Shown: one piece after another, positions 15,001 through 26,800 of the stretch
Position numbering within the stretch: position 1 is the first letter of the stretch
Layout: each line of letters opens with the position of its first letter
DNA from: Seriola aureovittata
Taxonomy: Eukaryota > Chordata > Actinopteri > Carangiformes > Carangidae
Length of the DNA: 64,000 nucleotides
Direction of reading: 5' to 3'
Assembly: GCF_021018895.1 (NCBI RefSeq)
Contig: NC_079373.1
Coordinates: forward strand, 5,211,501 to 5,275,500
Notes under the pieces: generated by a model
Databases searched by the model: none
What the model was told of the DNA's origin: nothing
Seen by the model: the letters and a program-made list of their open reading frames with translations, nothing else
Translations under genes and position numbers: made by a program

Positions 15001-18000
15001 GAGCGTTTTGACAACTAGTCAAAAAGGAAAATAACAACACATGTACTCTGTTCAATGCCCACCCTAAGTTCCTTAAGATTCGGGGACCCTTTATTAAACA
15101 TATTACTAAGGAGAGTGGTGTTTAGTTCCATGGACTCTGTTTCTGACACACATTTCATGTCATGAGCTGGCAGTTTGTTTTATTTTGTTCTACTCTTTTA
15201 TGTCTATTTGGTTTTTTTGTAAAAAAAAAAAAAAAAAAAAAGGGAAAAATTTCACAGATAAAATATATATATAAAATAAGGAAAACATTTGATGTATCTT
15301 AATGTATCATATAGTTGTTATTAGCAAAATTACAATGCAACATTTAAAAAAGGTTAAAAGCTGTAAATATATTATGTATTATTTCATACTATATTATATA
15401 TATTGCACACTACAGGGCCGAGATAACACTGGATTAGTCACCACAAACTAGTCTCAACAAAAACAAACAAACATTATAACCTTCATGAAGGGAGGAAATA
15501 TTACAGCACAGTTGTATTAGACCGCATTAGTTTTAGCCTGATGTTCCTAATAAACTGGCTACTGAGTGTATGATAAAACAAAACTTTTAACTAAAAACTG
15601 TCAGAACTATTTCTAGAATCTGTGTCAACGAATGAAGAACAAGAACCTCACATGACAACTCAACGCGTCCCCTACTGGTCATGTGATTAAAAGTGTGACC
15701 TCACTCGCAGTTACTTATCTGCCTCTGACACACCTGTTAACATTCCCAGAAGGAAACAGAGGGATATAACCCAACAGTTTCACTCCTTCATACTTGGCAT
15801 TATGGGTCAAAAGAAATCTGGTTCAATGAAAAGTTAAAAAATTTAACTGATCACATCCTTTGAGACTGTTTTGACTACAACTACTTCTAACTTGGAATAT
15901 TTTCAAAAATATCCTGGTGTGCGTTTTAAACGACAGATGACGTCTTTTAACACAGAATTCTCTGTCCATCACCACAGCTTATTGATACATTCAAAACTTA
16001 TGATGCAAAATGTGTTTACCATATGTAAAAGGCAGGAAAAACATCCTGCTGAGTCACCACTAAAGAACTGCTTGAGCCTTTTGATGACACAGCACAGACT
16101 GCAGTGAACGAAGAACACTGTAACCAAAGTGATGACAAGCCTCTCTGAAATAAGACCTAAGCTGGGACGAGACGAAACAAGATGACACCATGTGTTAAAA
16201 CAACAGCAAAGAGGTGTGGAGATGCACACGAAAGCACCTCTCCACTGATATTAAGATCTACAAGGGTCTGGCCTTAGAATTTGACTAATTCAAACCTAAA
16301 AGACTAGAAATAATTTGGAATCAAATCAGCAAGATGTCCTGACCTAAGTGTCTTTGTACCGGGAAACAGAATTTGCTGTGATAACCTTTGAATACCTAGG
16401 TGTGGCTATTGTACTCATTTCATAACTACAGCTGAATATTGCTACTAAACAGATTTAAGCCACCCTCTACATTGCATACCACAGCCCTGCAGTGTTACAA
16501 CTTTTAGAAACACATGAGAGGACTCTGCAGATGACTGGGGAAGAAACCACCACATTAAACTTCAAGGTCACAGAGGGTGCACAAATATATGTGTGTGTGT
16601 TGTTATTATACTGAATTAATTTCAAAAGTTGGAAATATTTTAACTACTTTAACGTAACCACAGACAGCACACTTGTTTACACTCAACCAGTTCACAGTGA
16701 AGTGATCTGCACTATGGCGTACACAACATATTCCAGCTGCTAGTAGGTTATTTATTCAGCCACCTCCACACCCTGCAAGCAAACAGTGGTCTCCACTGAC
16801 GTCACAGCTATTGTGCACCTGTTATGATAAAGTGTGACTCTGCATTACTGTCAAAGTGACTGTGTTATGTAATGTCATAGAAATCATAAAAGTATTCACA
16901 GATTCTTAATTTTGATTTGTAATGCAATATGGGTATTCACACATGAAATATGATATACTATGGTTGCCTTCAAGCCATGAATTTCTTATTTTACAAGCCT
17001 CAACAAACAAGCTTCAACAAAATTCTTCTACAAACCTGATTTTAAAAGACCTATAAAAAAAAGCAAGTGTGTTTAACATGGTGCTATAACCTAGATTAGA
17101 TGTTATGTTATGTGTCTAGAAGCACTGCAATCTGGGCGTCCAAGTTCCTCAGCGGGCAAAGTCACATATTACCAACTGTCAATTGTGACTAATCTGTTAA
17201 AATCCAATTCACCTTTTATGCTGCATGTTAACCCCTGCCCACATTTTTGAGGAAGCTCTTTGTGACCAAAATGACACGCCTACAGTAAGAGAGAGGGAGT
17301 TGGGCCTGTTAGCGTATTTCCTTTCCTGCAAATTTTCAACTTTTGCTAATACATACTACATAAGAAGAAGAAAAAGATGGAGACTAGCATGTTTACAGCT
17401 TTACAGCTACAAAGAAAAAATGTGTCAAATCCTTTAAAAAAATAAGGTTTTCTTGTATTTACAAAACAAGAAGATTGTCTTTCTGTATATGTAAATAATA
17501 ACAACAATAATAATAATAATAATAATAATTTTTTAGTTGAGATTTCAAACTTGGTAGTTTGAAATAACTGGGTGTTTACCAGATGGGGACGGTCTAGTGA
17601 AAAATTGCACTAAAGTTGCATTATGCAAAATGCAGAATCCACTGTTTTTGGAGCTCAATATATCACAACTGCTGATGCCTTTCTGATGACCATTCTTCTT
17701 TTAATGTGTTGTTCACCAGCCAAACCTTAGAGACATGCAACATTAAATCAGTGGAGGACCCCTTCTTAGATAATGTAAGCAATAATAAAATTGCAAGCAT
17801 CTTGTCTCTTTGAAGAGTCTGGAGAGCAGAGATGCAACATTTAGTCGATTAATCAATTAGTCGATCAACAGAAGTTAATTAATCAAAAATTCTGATAATT
17901 CAAAAATCGTTCCCGTCGTTTTACAAACAAAAATGCTAGAAAGTTAGTGATTCTAGATTTTCAAATGTGAGATTTTGTGGTGTTTCTTTGTCATATCTGA

Positions 18001-19230
18001 CTGTAAATTGAAGAGCTTCAGGTTTTTGATTTTGTCTTTAGTTTGCTTTTTTTCTGACTAAGAAATTAAGAGCGCTATCTTTTAACATTTGATCGATAAC
18101 AATCAATAACCTTTGACATGAGGATAACAATACATCCCCATTTCATTTTCCAGTGCATTTCAAAATAGTAAATCCTCTTTTACAACAATTGACATCTTCC
18201 ATGATGCACATTAAGAAACACTTCCATCTGTAGGTGAGCCTCTTTAACAATGAATCACCAAGTGTTAGATGGCCTACTTCCGAACATTGAAAAATACGGA
18301 CTTTTCAATGAACACTGCTGGCAAGCTGTGTTCTAAAAAGTTATCCAGATTCAATATTTTTTAGGACACAAAGACAATGAAGTAACAGAGCTTTTTATAG
18401 ATTGAATGGACTTCTAGGCTACATCCTGTAGGTTAGAAATTCAAACAGCTGCACGAATTGAGGTACAATAGTAAGCCTGAAATTTCATTTTTTTCATTTT
18501 TCCTCTCCCATTTATCATCTCATGACCCCTCAGCTTTATATTGCCGCCCTCTACACAGCCCTGACCACTAGGCTGGGAACCACTGGAGTAAACTAGGTAG
18601 CTATAGCATTAAGTTGCTGCCTGATTAACACTGGCATTGAGTATTAACAACCTAGTAATGTCAGATAGAATTAGATATCAGTGACTGACTGTACCTTTAC
18701 CAGTAATATAGTATTTTGAAACTGAGGTATTGGTACTTTTACTAAAGTAAAGGATCAGAGTACTTCTTCCACCAGTGAATTTAGAAAACATTACAGATTA
18801 CAGGACTCCAAACCCATATCAAATCATATTCAACATATTAGAGAAGCCACATAGTCCTACGAAATCGTTCAAAATTGAATTGTAACAGTTGTAATGTGGC
18901 TAAAAAGGTTTGACACACATTCCTTACTGGCTACAGTTTAACTTCCTGCAACTAAACCCAAAGAATAACCCGCCCTCTTTTCTCACACAGACCGCTGATT
19001 GGTTGAAGCCCTGTCAATCAGCCATCGTTGCCAAATGGCTTTCAAGAAGGCAGAAGTAGATCCCGCCCCCACATCCTCCCAACAAGTTTCCTTTTAACGA
19101 ATGATATGTCAGCACCCAGGCTCGACTGTTCCTTACCAGCTACTCAACTAAATCTTACACCAAACACACTTACATTGAAAGGGTTTTCGCTGTCAGGCGC
19201 TGCGAACGGGTTGTTATCAAATCCCGACAT
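3010..19230 (-). CDS. scamp2: secretory carrier-associated membrane protein 2 (SCAMP2)
   Basis: Complete coding gene. Exons in transcript order: 19230-19174, 13429-13352, 12960-12874, 11503-11392, 9466-9338, 8830-8671, 7608-7507, 3982-3865, 3159-3010. They total 993 nt and encode 330 aa; human SCAMP2 has about 329. All phases close. Two NPF motifs (residues 7-9 and 16-18), which bind EH-domain proteins, precede a helical Gln/Glu-rich segment (about 75-107). NNWPPLP (115-121) and four membrane spans follow (about 149-171, 179-200, 213-236, 256-280). The loop after span 2 carries the SCAMP E-peptide signature CWYRP. The C-terminal tail (YRRTGASF, then Ala-rich to the stop) fits SCAMP2 better than SCAMP1 or 3. 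SCAMPs act in post-Golgi and endosomal membrane recycling and exocytosis. Span 3 starts with six Phe in a row from TTC repeats; the region is also Phe-rich in relatives. Exon 4 has a weak donor (GTCATT) next to a satellite. It is divergent from mpi, as expected from the linkage of SCAMP2 and MPI in human. Confidence 0.95.
4365..4590 (+). mobile_element. LINE-1-like ORF2 C-terminal fragment, decayed
   Basis: An open frame contains [20 protein letters not shown] and then SKVSDIV. This is the pattern (W.NP.I.IG, W..W, G/S..SDI) seen near the C-terminus of L1-type ORF2 proteins. No reverse transcriptase core is present and the frame runs into a T-rich, AT-rich tail. It lies in the scamp2 intron before the last-but-one exon, antisense to that gene. 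Assignment rests on motif memory only. Confidence 0.5.
5195..5212. repeat. poly-T run
   Basis: An uninterrupted T run of about 18 nt inside a scamp2 intron, poly-A on the sense strand. It may be the tail of a retroposed sequence; no flanking target duplication was established. Confidence 0.5.
5610..6226 (+). mobile_element. decayed Tc1/mariner-like transposon, 3' half
   Basis: The plus strand keeps the order of sequence seen in the 3' half of fish Tc1-like elements: a stretch like 'cggttcaccttt...aatgaccg', then 'gtggcccagccaaagccca', then 'ttcccatcca', 'aactgcccaaat', 'aagactggattaaaggtctg' and an AATAAATTAGCAAAATTTCT region before the terminal part ending near GGGACTGTAT. It encodes a broken DNDPK.../WPSQSPDLN region of transposase with many stops. 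It is non-autonomous and ancient, inside a scamp2 intron. A related piece lies in opposite orientation at about 55570-56000. Confidence 0.7.
7809..8130. mobile_element. palindromic TIR element, copy 1
   Basis: It begins with ACACTCAGCTGGCAGGTTAT, the inverted form of the end found at 15549-15570 and 30677-30701. Inside, the left arm (ctccttcatgaaggttataa..., ttggaggatgt) is repeated in inverted form by the right arm (acatcctccacaatgatcac..., tgcaggaccattgtattgca), so the element is a long imperfect palindrome. This fits a non-autonomous DNA transposon. The right end is worn. It lies in a scamp2 intron. Confidence 0.6.
9989..10472. mobile_element. non-autonomous dispersed repeat with CCTCCGCC end
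   Basis: Starts with GCCTCCGCCAACCAGCCAAG and ends near a degraded inverted form (GTGGACGCATAAA). The interior has the phrases TGACCTTGACCTTTGACC and AATTCTAATCACTTCATCTT that I associate with a common teleost non-autonomous repeat. No coding capacity. Sits in a scamp2 intron. Confidence 0.5.
10910..11375. repeat. GGAGA/GGAGAG satellite-like array
   Basis: About 466 bp of almost pure GAGAGGAGAG pentamer/decamer repeats with scattered GGAGGGG interruptions. The scamp2 sense strand therefore carries a long CCTCT pyrimidine tract. The array ends 16 nt from the 5' splice site of scamp2 exon 4 (exon end 11392). Long open frames cross it in all frames (Gly-Glu-Arg or Leu-Ser-Pro repeats); these are by-products of the repeat and not genes. 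Confidence 0.95.
14400..14745 (+). repeat. dispersed teleost repeat (ATTAATCAATCAACAGAAAA family)
   Basis: Contains, in order, ATTAATCAATCAACAGAAAA, TTTTGATAATCAT, TTTTGGACTGTTAGTCAAAC, a 'gaagacatcaccaagacctttggaaaattgtgatgaac' type segment, TTTTTCACTATTCTCTGACA and TTTTATAGACTAAAC. Related, more decayed copies lie at 17838-18130 (same strand) and 21620-21920 (opposite strand). Non-coding. Mechanism of spread unknown to me. Confidence 0.6.
15471..15570. mobile_element. palindromic TIR element, solo right arm (copy 2)
   Basis: Only the right arm remains: ACATTATAACCTTCATGAAG..., GTTGTATTAGACCGCATTAG and the terminal CCTAATAAACTGGCTACTGA GTGT. It matches the right end of the element at 30300-30701 and the inverted left end at 7809. 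The AATAAA within it should not be read as a gene polyadenylation signal. Confidence 0.6.
17505..17531. repeat. (AAT)n microsatellite
   Basis: About nine AAT units in scamp2 intron 1. Confidence 0.85.
17838..18130 (+). repeat. decayed copy of the ATTAATCAATCAACAGAAAA repeat
   Basis: Shows ATTAGTCGATCAACAGAAGT, TCTGATAATTC, TTCAAATGTGAGATTTTGTG, TTTCTTTGTCATATCTGACT and GTAAATTGAAGAGC in the order found in this repeat family, then loses similarity toward GATCGATAACAATC. Located in scamp2 intron 1. Confidence 0.5.
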
Positions 19231-19341
19231 TTTGAAAAGGCTGCGGGGTTGTTTTATCCTCTCTGCGCGGGGAATAAACAACAAACTCTTTTCTGTCGCC
19301 TGTGTTGCCTCTCCTACCCACTTCCTCGAGTGAAGTTGTCA

Positions 19342-19383
19342 GCGCAGGCGCAGTGAGACAGCGGGGCAATGACGTGTACGTCA
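19342..19383 (-). promoter_or_regulatory. scamp2 promoter-proximal elements (NRF-1-like and paired CRE half-sites)
   Basis: About 110-150 nt upstream of the scamp2 ATG lies GCGCAGGCGCA (19342-19352), close to the NRF-1 palindrome. TGACGTGTACGTCA (19370-19383) follows, with two CREB/ATF half-sites facing each other across GT. No TATA box is evident. This fits a TATA-less housekeeping promoter. Binding is inferred from motif only. Confidence 0.5.
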
Positions 19384-20775
19384 GTTGACACAGTTAACAG
19401 TCACGAAGTAAAGGTGCGCCACCTGTGGATTTCACTTCAGTGGTGTAATAAAAAGCTATCATTCCTGTCTTCTGCACGTGAAATGTTTTAGATCACTCAC
19501 ATGATGAATAAGTCATCATACGAGTTAAATGACATCCCCAGCCAATTAGCATCTTTCTTCAAAAGTATAGTTTTGTAATGATGTTAAGCACCAATAGATC
19601 AGTTATCTTGGATGCAAGGATGAAGGTTAATGACTTTCAGTTAAACCCCTGCGTTATTAAAATTAGTATTTGAACAAAGTAAATACATGATTTTGTATTA
19701 AATCCATAGATTTAAAGGTCTAGTCTGCTTGCAAGAAGAGTTGTATGTTTGTTTATAAATCTGTGACTGGAAGGAGCTACATTATACTGGGTGCATGGAG
19801 GCTAGTGAAAGATCAAGTAGGAAAACCTCATTCAAAATCCGACTGACATTTATATCTACGCTAATATCTGAAAATACGACTTTGGAATGGCCTTCTCCAC
19901 AGTGGCTTGCTTCATATGGGCAGCACTACAATTTAGAAAAGAGAGCCGTGTCATTGTTAATTCAATAATCATTGTTTAATTTTGCTAAAATCCGGTTTCA
20001 ATTTCTCATAGCAAGTGTTGAAGTGGATGCCATTTTGTTTTAAAGTGTGGAAAGTAAACCACAGGAACACTATACATTTTTTCAGAAAGATTCATGAAAG
20101 AAGTGTGAAATGAGAGTTGAACTACAGAAGCAATTAGAAGAGATGCTAGCTTGGACGTGATGTAACACACTTTCTATTGAGTTGTATTATGGGAAGTGTA
20201 GGATTCAGTATTGTTTAACCCATAATTTGCAACACAGATCCTAAGTGATTTTTTTATTTTTATTTTAAGCTGTCACCAGTCTCTTGACTTAACAAGAGTA
20301 GGCTACTCCTTTAAGGCAGCTTCAACACGGTATACTACACAAAGTTTATAGTGACCATTGTCTACATTCATATAATTTTTTTTCACCAGGTATCACTGAT
20401 TGGGTCCCTTTGATCTTCCCACAGGGTTAAATGATTTTGTTGTTTTTATTTATTTTTATTTGTTTGTTTTTTGTTTTATAATAGTTTTTTTTTTTTTTAT
20501 TGGAACAGATCAAACAATACAGAAAAAAACAAATAACAATATGGACCAATACAGATAGTGGACTGTGATATTCAATATTCTAAAACATTGCACACGATTT
20601 AAAAACAGAAATTAGCGTAAAAACATGTATGAAAATACATTAATTTATCCCCAAAATGTTTTTTGATCTGATTTGATTTGAGATTTGAGCAAAATCTTTT
20701 GGTTTTTGTGAATTTACATTTACGGATGTGCTATTTGGGGAGGAAAAAAACCCTAGTCGTTCGTCTGGCGAGTTG

Positions 20776-20783
20776 TGACGTCA
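20776..20783 (+). promoter_or_regulatory. consensus CRE upstream of mpi ATG
   Basis: The perfect palindrome TGACGTCA lies 30 nt upstream of the mpi start codon in a locally CpG-richer stretch. This distance places it at or just around the likely transcription start. CREB/ATF binding is inferred. Confidence 0.55.
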
Positions 20784-20812
20784 CCAACGGTCTGACAGCG
20801 GACGTTGCAGTC

Positions 20813-23800
20813 ATGGAGGAAGTGAGAGGTGAGTGAGATTTTCTCCTTCCTAACTGTGTCAAATCATCTGTTTCATCGATGTATGTTTAGTAAGCTAGTG
20901 CTGCAAAGGTTTATTTACATAATACGATACCCCAGAAAGCGTTTTAATGTAGTGAGCCTGAACAAAAAGCTCGTTGTCAGCGGGCATCCACATCATTATT
21001 TCAGCCGGCGTTTTGTTTGTTTAATACGGAGCAGATACAGTTTAACGCAGCGCTGTGGGTGAAATAACATTTAGCGTGGCATTTTGACCACACATAAAAT
21101 ATATACAGCAACACGCGCTCTTACATGTGCATTTTATTAAAACTGGCGAACAGACTGCTTACTGAATGTGTTCCTGTCAGTGAACGTTGCATCGTCAGCT
21201 GGCCGGTGTTCAGCCATATAAAGTAATGTATCCCCGGCGGAATCCGTATACTCCGTTTTACCCTTTAATAATGAGCGCATATATTTAGACAGGCCGTGGT
21301 TGATTATTTCTCCCTGCCGAAATAAGCCACACCTTACTGAACTGCAAAAGCTGCACTCTAATTTGTTAGCTGCAGTTAACAAACCAGTGTATTATAATCC
21401 AAAATGTGCAGAAGAGAACATGTTGTGTTTTCTGTTTTCTCCTGTCTCTTATTAGTGTCTGGTAACAGTTGGATCATTTAATAGTCGGGCAAACATTGAT
21501 AGACTCACATTCTCAGACAGAGAAACAAAAATTTAGTGCACGTGAAGGAAGGATTACAGAAGAGTGTTGTGTTTTTTAAAGTTGTGAAGGAGAGCTTTGG
21601 GATGAACTGGATTAGGACTGATTAATTATTTTCATTATTTCATCATTTTGTTGAGTAATCAATTTGTCTTTAGAATAAGTGAAAATAATGGGGAAAATAG
21701 TGAAAATGCCCAGTGTAGTTCAACCAGATGTCAAAAAGCATAGATATTCAAATTAAAATCACATATGACAAAGGAAAGCGTCAGATCTATCAAATCTGAG
21801 AAGCTGCGACCAGCAAATCTTTTGGCATTTTTGCTTAAAAAAAAAAAAAAATTATTATGTGATCATTAAAATAGTTGCAAATTATTTGTCTGTTGATCAA
21901 CTAATCATTGCAGCTCTAATTTGTTCCCTCTTCAGTTTTTCCCCTCACCTGTGCTGTGCAAAATTATGCATGGGGAAAGAATGGGCTGGACAGCGAGGTG
22001 GCCAAACTGGTGATTGGTGGAGACCCCCTGGCTGTCATAGAGGATGGCAAACCCTATGCAGAGGTAAGGCACTGGTTCACATCACTAGACTGGTCCGTGA
22101 ATAAGACACTTAAGCCCCGGCCCTAAGAAACAGGGGTGTATCATATCTGTAGGAGATTACTGGCAAACATGGATATATAAATTGCATGAACATGTTTTTG
22201 ACTACAATTGCAAGTTGTGGTAGAGTGATGTTTGCAAATAAAGGACTACACTGATAATAGACACGTTTTGTCAAAGTTGGACCAATAATACCTGAAAAAG
22301 CCTGATCAGTAGCTTTCATTTTATTGCAAATAGCAGCACTAGGTCACTTATTGTAGTCTTAATGTAGTCTTTAACACTGGAACAGAGTTGGACAATTGGT
22401 TTTCCTTCCGGATTCCTGGGATATCACTTAAAACTTATTGCCAGCATTATAGGATCTTTAAGATTCTCATACATTGCTCTAGCGTTCTCTCGACCTCAGT
22501 ACAAAGATGCATCAGTCCTTTCAAATTTGACAAATCAAATGTGCAGTGTGAAACTGGTATCATTTCAGGATTTTAAATGTGCTGTTGTTCCTCAGAATCT
22601 TGGCAGAGAGGCTTGTTCTCCTCATGCCTTTCATAAGTCTTTCTTTATTTAGCTACAGCAGCTCTGCAGGGTTTGTCATGAAGGTCATTAGTTCATGTTA
22701 TGGCAGTAGTGACATTTTCACGTACCACAAGCCTCATTAATGTCACATGCCATGGTTGGTTATCATCCCTTTCTTGGCTATCTACAGAGGGTTGTATGGA
22801 TGCCTGCTGTACATTATGTGACATATTGTTAAACACATCTGTGACATTTTAGTTTGTGTCCTATTGTTACCATAAATGTTAGGTGAGAAATTATTGTGGC
22901 CCCTTTTGCCGGTACATTTGTTCAGTACTAACCCTAACCCTAGTTTTACATAAGTGGAAACTAACATACACCAGGAGATATAACAAGGTTAAAAGGTATG
23001 TGTGCATCATTATACATCATTATAGGATTTATTCAAAAAGAAGAAATATATAAATGCAATGTACAACGGAGCAAGATTGAACGTACATACTTCAAGTAAT
23101 CTGTGTTACTGTATTAAAAACGGCAGTTCACAGTATCAATAACAGTATGTTTCTGTCAGTGCAATAGTACTGAGAATGTCTCATACTGTAGGTCACAGCC
23201 CAAGACTGATCCAGGACACAGCAGGTTAGAGAAACTGTCTTGTGCTAAAAAGGACCCTATAGCAGTTGCCAGTGTTTGTCCACCAACAACTATGTGTCCT
23301 TGAAAAACAGAATCCTTCACTTATATTTAAGGTATTAGAGTAACCCTCTTATCCAGAGTGATTTACACTGAGTGAGATGGCTGGGATTTCTCTCTCCTTG
23401 CTGAGTATAAATCACTTTGGATTATGCATTAGTTAAATTGAGTAAATGTATGATACCAGGCCTTTGTCTTAGACAGCCTGCAAACAACTGGGACTCTCAT
23501 TAGGAGGATGCTTGTATCCAGAGGAAAAAAATGAGAGGAGCAACATTCAATCAACATTTATAAAGTTTTTATTTACTCTGGCATTAGTTAGACTTTCAAT
23601 TGTTTTAAAGTGTTTCACTTTCTCACCTATATTTTCATCTTCCAGTCACAAACCCACCTCAGTAACCTTTAGTCTGCTTCTTCCTTCACCCACTAACACC
23701 TGCACAAGGATTCTGAAAATGGATGATCTGTCCACCTGAAAGTAATGTTGTCTGTTCCAGTTGTGGATGGGTGCCCACCCAAAAGGCGATGCCCAGATTA

Positions 23801-26800
23801 AAGACAACAGGATCGCACAGACAACACTGGGCCAGTGGATCGCCCACTTCCCTGCCTGCCTGGGCTCCAAGGTTAAGGACACCTTCCAGGGCCAGCTGCC
23901 CTTCCTCTTCAAAGTCCTCTCTGTCAATACCGCTCTGTCCATACAGGCCCACCCCAACAGGGTGAGTTCACAAACACCCACCTACTCAGTGTTCAAATTC
24001 TGTGATTGGGAAATTGTTTGGCAGAGATTTTTTTTAAATACATACAACACTTTACTGTTTTCTATGTTTGAACAGATCTGAAAAAGAGCAACTGTAAAAA
24101 AAATAAAAAAATAAAAAAATAACCTACAGTTAAACACTATCATCAGTATCCCATGAATATAGGTTCAGAAAATCAGTATTTAAGTATTAACTTCCTTATT
24201 TTTGCAACACACAAACTGCAATGAGTTGATGAGGGAAGTGTGGCAATTTTACACAGCAAAGTCTATTCCCAGGTCCTAGGGAGTACTACTGCATATGTGA
24301 AAATGGTTGTATAAAGCTTTTGTGGCTCCTGACCCAAGGGTACATTTGTAGCTGCTAGTATAACACACTCGGATCTCCTGTTTTCAGAAGAATGCAGGGA
24401 ATAAAACCTGTGATATCTCTGGTTCTGCTGCATTGAATTTGAGACTTTTTAAGAAAAACTCTGCATCCTGAGTCTGACAACTTTATATAAATACAATGCT
24501 GTATTGTTGGACTACTCTGTAAAGACATGTTGCCTTCATTAAGAGAAGAGGGCTGCAAGTTAGGGTGCGTTAAAGCATCCCATTTGTGTAAAGCATATTA
24601 TTCCTCTTATTCTCTGTCTGTACTTATTCACTGTCATTGTATGTTTGTATTATTAATCAGTATAGTCGCTGAAAATGAGAAATCTAAAATTTGGCCAGTG
24701 GCTGTTTGGTTCATTTCAAAGTTGAAACTCTTTATGTTGTTGTCTTCTGAAATATCTATTTGGAACCAAGGCCACTGAAAAGCACCACTGTCCAACTGTT
24801 GTGGGTGCTGGACAGAAATCTACATGTATGGTTAGAAATATTGAATTGAACAAGGTTTGAATTGTTTTAGGATGAACAGCCGGCATGCTCATATTTTGAG
24901 CATACTGTGTGCCCAGTATTCAGCACAGTTTGTTTGGTTAGTATAACCATCTGCCTTTCTGTCATTATGGTTTGCTCAGGAGTTGGCCGCTCGTCTCCAT
25001 GCTCAGTTTCCGGAGCACTATCCAGACAACAACCACAAGCCGGAGATGGCCATTGCTCTCACCCGCTTCCAGGGCCTCTGTGGCTTCAGACCAGTGGAGG
25101 AGATCCTGGGATTCCTTAAATGTGAGTCCCAAAGTCCCACAGAGCCATTAGAGGATTTTGGATTGATTTTGGGCAGCCATTGGGGAACAAGGGAAAAAAC
25201 AGATGACATAGTGTTTTGGTGTCAAACCCATAATTATACAGTATATTACATAACATGGATAGGATTTGAGGGGTACTCTGGGTAAATGCTTTGGAAAAGA
25301 TAGATTTATACCTTCTGCATGTGTGTGTGGATCTCTCAGGCGTCCCAGAGTTCCATGCTCTGGTGGGCAACGAGTCAGCGGAGGAGCTGCGGAGCAGCAT
25401 GGGAGACGCAGTTCGTACGAGCCAGGCACTGAAGAAATGCTTCACCAGGATGATGAACTGTGAGAAGAAGGTGTTCGTAGACCAGCTCAACATGTTGGTG
25501 AAGAGAGTCACTGAAGAGGGTGAGGACACTGAGGAAAAAAGATGATTAGCAGAAAACAAATGTGAGATTCTGGGTTTTAATCAGTAACTCAGTAACTCAC
25601 TGCATGATGTTTTCTATAATAATACTTAAGCTTAAAATTTTCATTCACTGCTATTTCACTCAAGGACTGGGTGAGTAGCATTTTTAGCTTCTGCTTTTCT
25701 TTGTTGCAGGCTGTGCTTTTGTTGTACTGCAGAATGCACATGCACCTCTCGTCTTTTGTTTGTCAAAGCCTAGCAAAAGTACTTTTTGTTAAACTGAATT
25801 ATTTTCAAATACCTATTTGGAATTTGTGGTAATGAATGCAGGATTTGCTGTTTGTTACATACTGACATTTAACCTTAAGCATTGCACAATATATATCAAT
25901 AATCTTTTTATTTAATCATAGACAACAATTTGGTATCTGATGCAAGTGTGTTACTCACCAGTTGGAAATGGAAAACACCCACAAAGTTGTGGTGCTGAAG
26001 CACAAGTATACATAGAGAGAAATGTTTCTGTTCAAGTTAAATGATTTTCCAAAATGGATAGTCTGCCAGTATCCTTAAGTCATATCAATTTGATTTATAT
26101 AGCCCAAAATCACAAAGTGGTCTTAAAAGGCTTTGCAATCTGTACAGATGAAACCTTCACTTCAAATAAGGAAAAACTCAGTCAGGCATTTTTATGTCGT
26201 TGTAACCACTTTTTTTAACCAATTTATTCTGATGTCAGAGTTTTGTTTGTATGAAAATGAGACAGTCTTGAGAATGGGTGCGGCCTATTGATTGTGTTGC
26301 TTTCAGCCCATTCACAGTGTCCATGGGCCAGAAGTAGAAGTGCTTTGCATCCCTGTCTGGATAAGGCAGATGTCATTATGTCTGGCAGTGTCATTTTTGA
26401 CGGCACCAAAGTCAGACATAACATTTACTGTACAAATAGGGGGGTTTAAAACATGTTTACAAAAAGTACAGGTCAGTTAGTATGTGCTTTTTAACATGTT
26501 TTACTAACAATAACACTCGTGGATGTTCGACCTGTGCAGGCGCAGCAGGGAAGGACACATCAAGCAGCAACGGTGACCTGTTGCTCCGTCTCCACTCCCA
26601 GTATCCTGGAGATATCGGCTGCTTCTCCATCTACTTCCTCAACTATATGGTCCTGGATCCAGGCCAGGCCATGTTCCTGGGAGCCAATGAGCCTCATGCT
26701 TACCTTTATGGAGGTCAGCTGATGCTTTGTCTTTATACTCACAAAATTTAAAACACTAGATTATTATTCAGACTGAATTAGTACAACAATAGAATGTGCC

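Larger units (their letters stand above)
19231..20812. other. intergenic gap between scamp2 and mpi
   Basis: About 1.6 kb between the two divergent start codons. It holds the 5' UTRs and promoters of both genes at its ends. The middle is AT-rich, with a T-rich run at about 20476-20500, and I see no gene there. Confidence 0.7.

Noticed and set aside
22926..22941. Telomere-like CTAACCCTAACCC
   Set aside because: Only about two to three units; within chance expectation in AT-rich intron DNA.
25116..25559. 147-aa minus-strand open frame
   Set aside because: Antisense shadow of mpi exon 5 and neighbouring intron.
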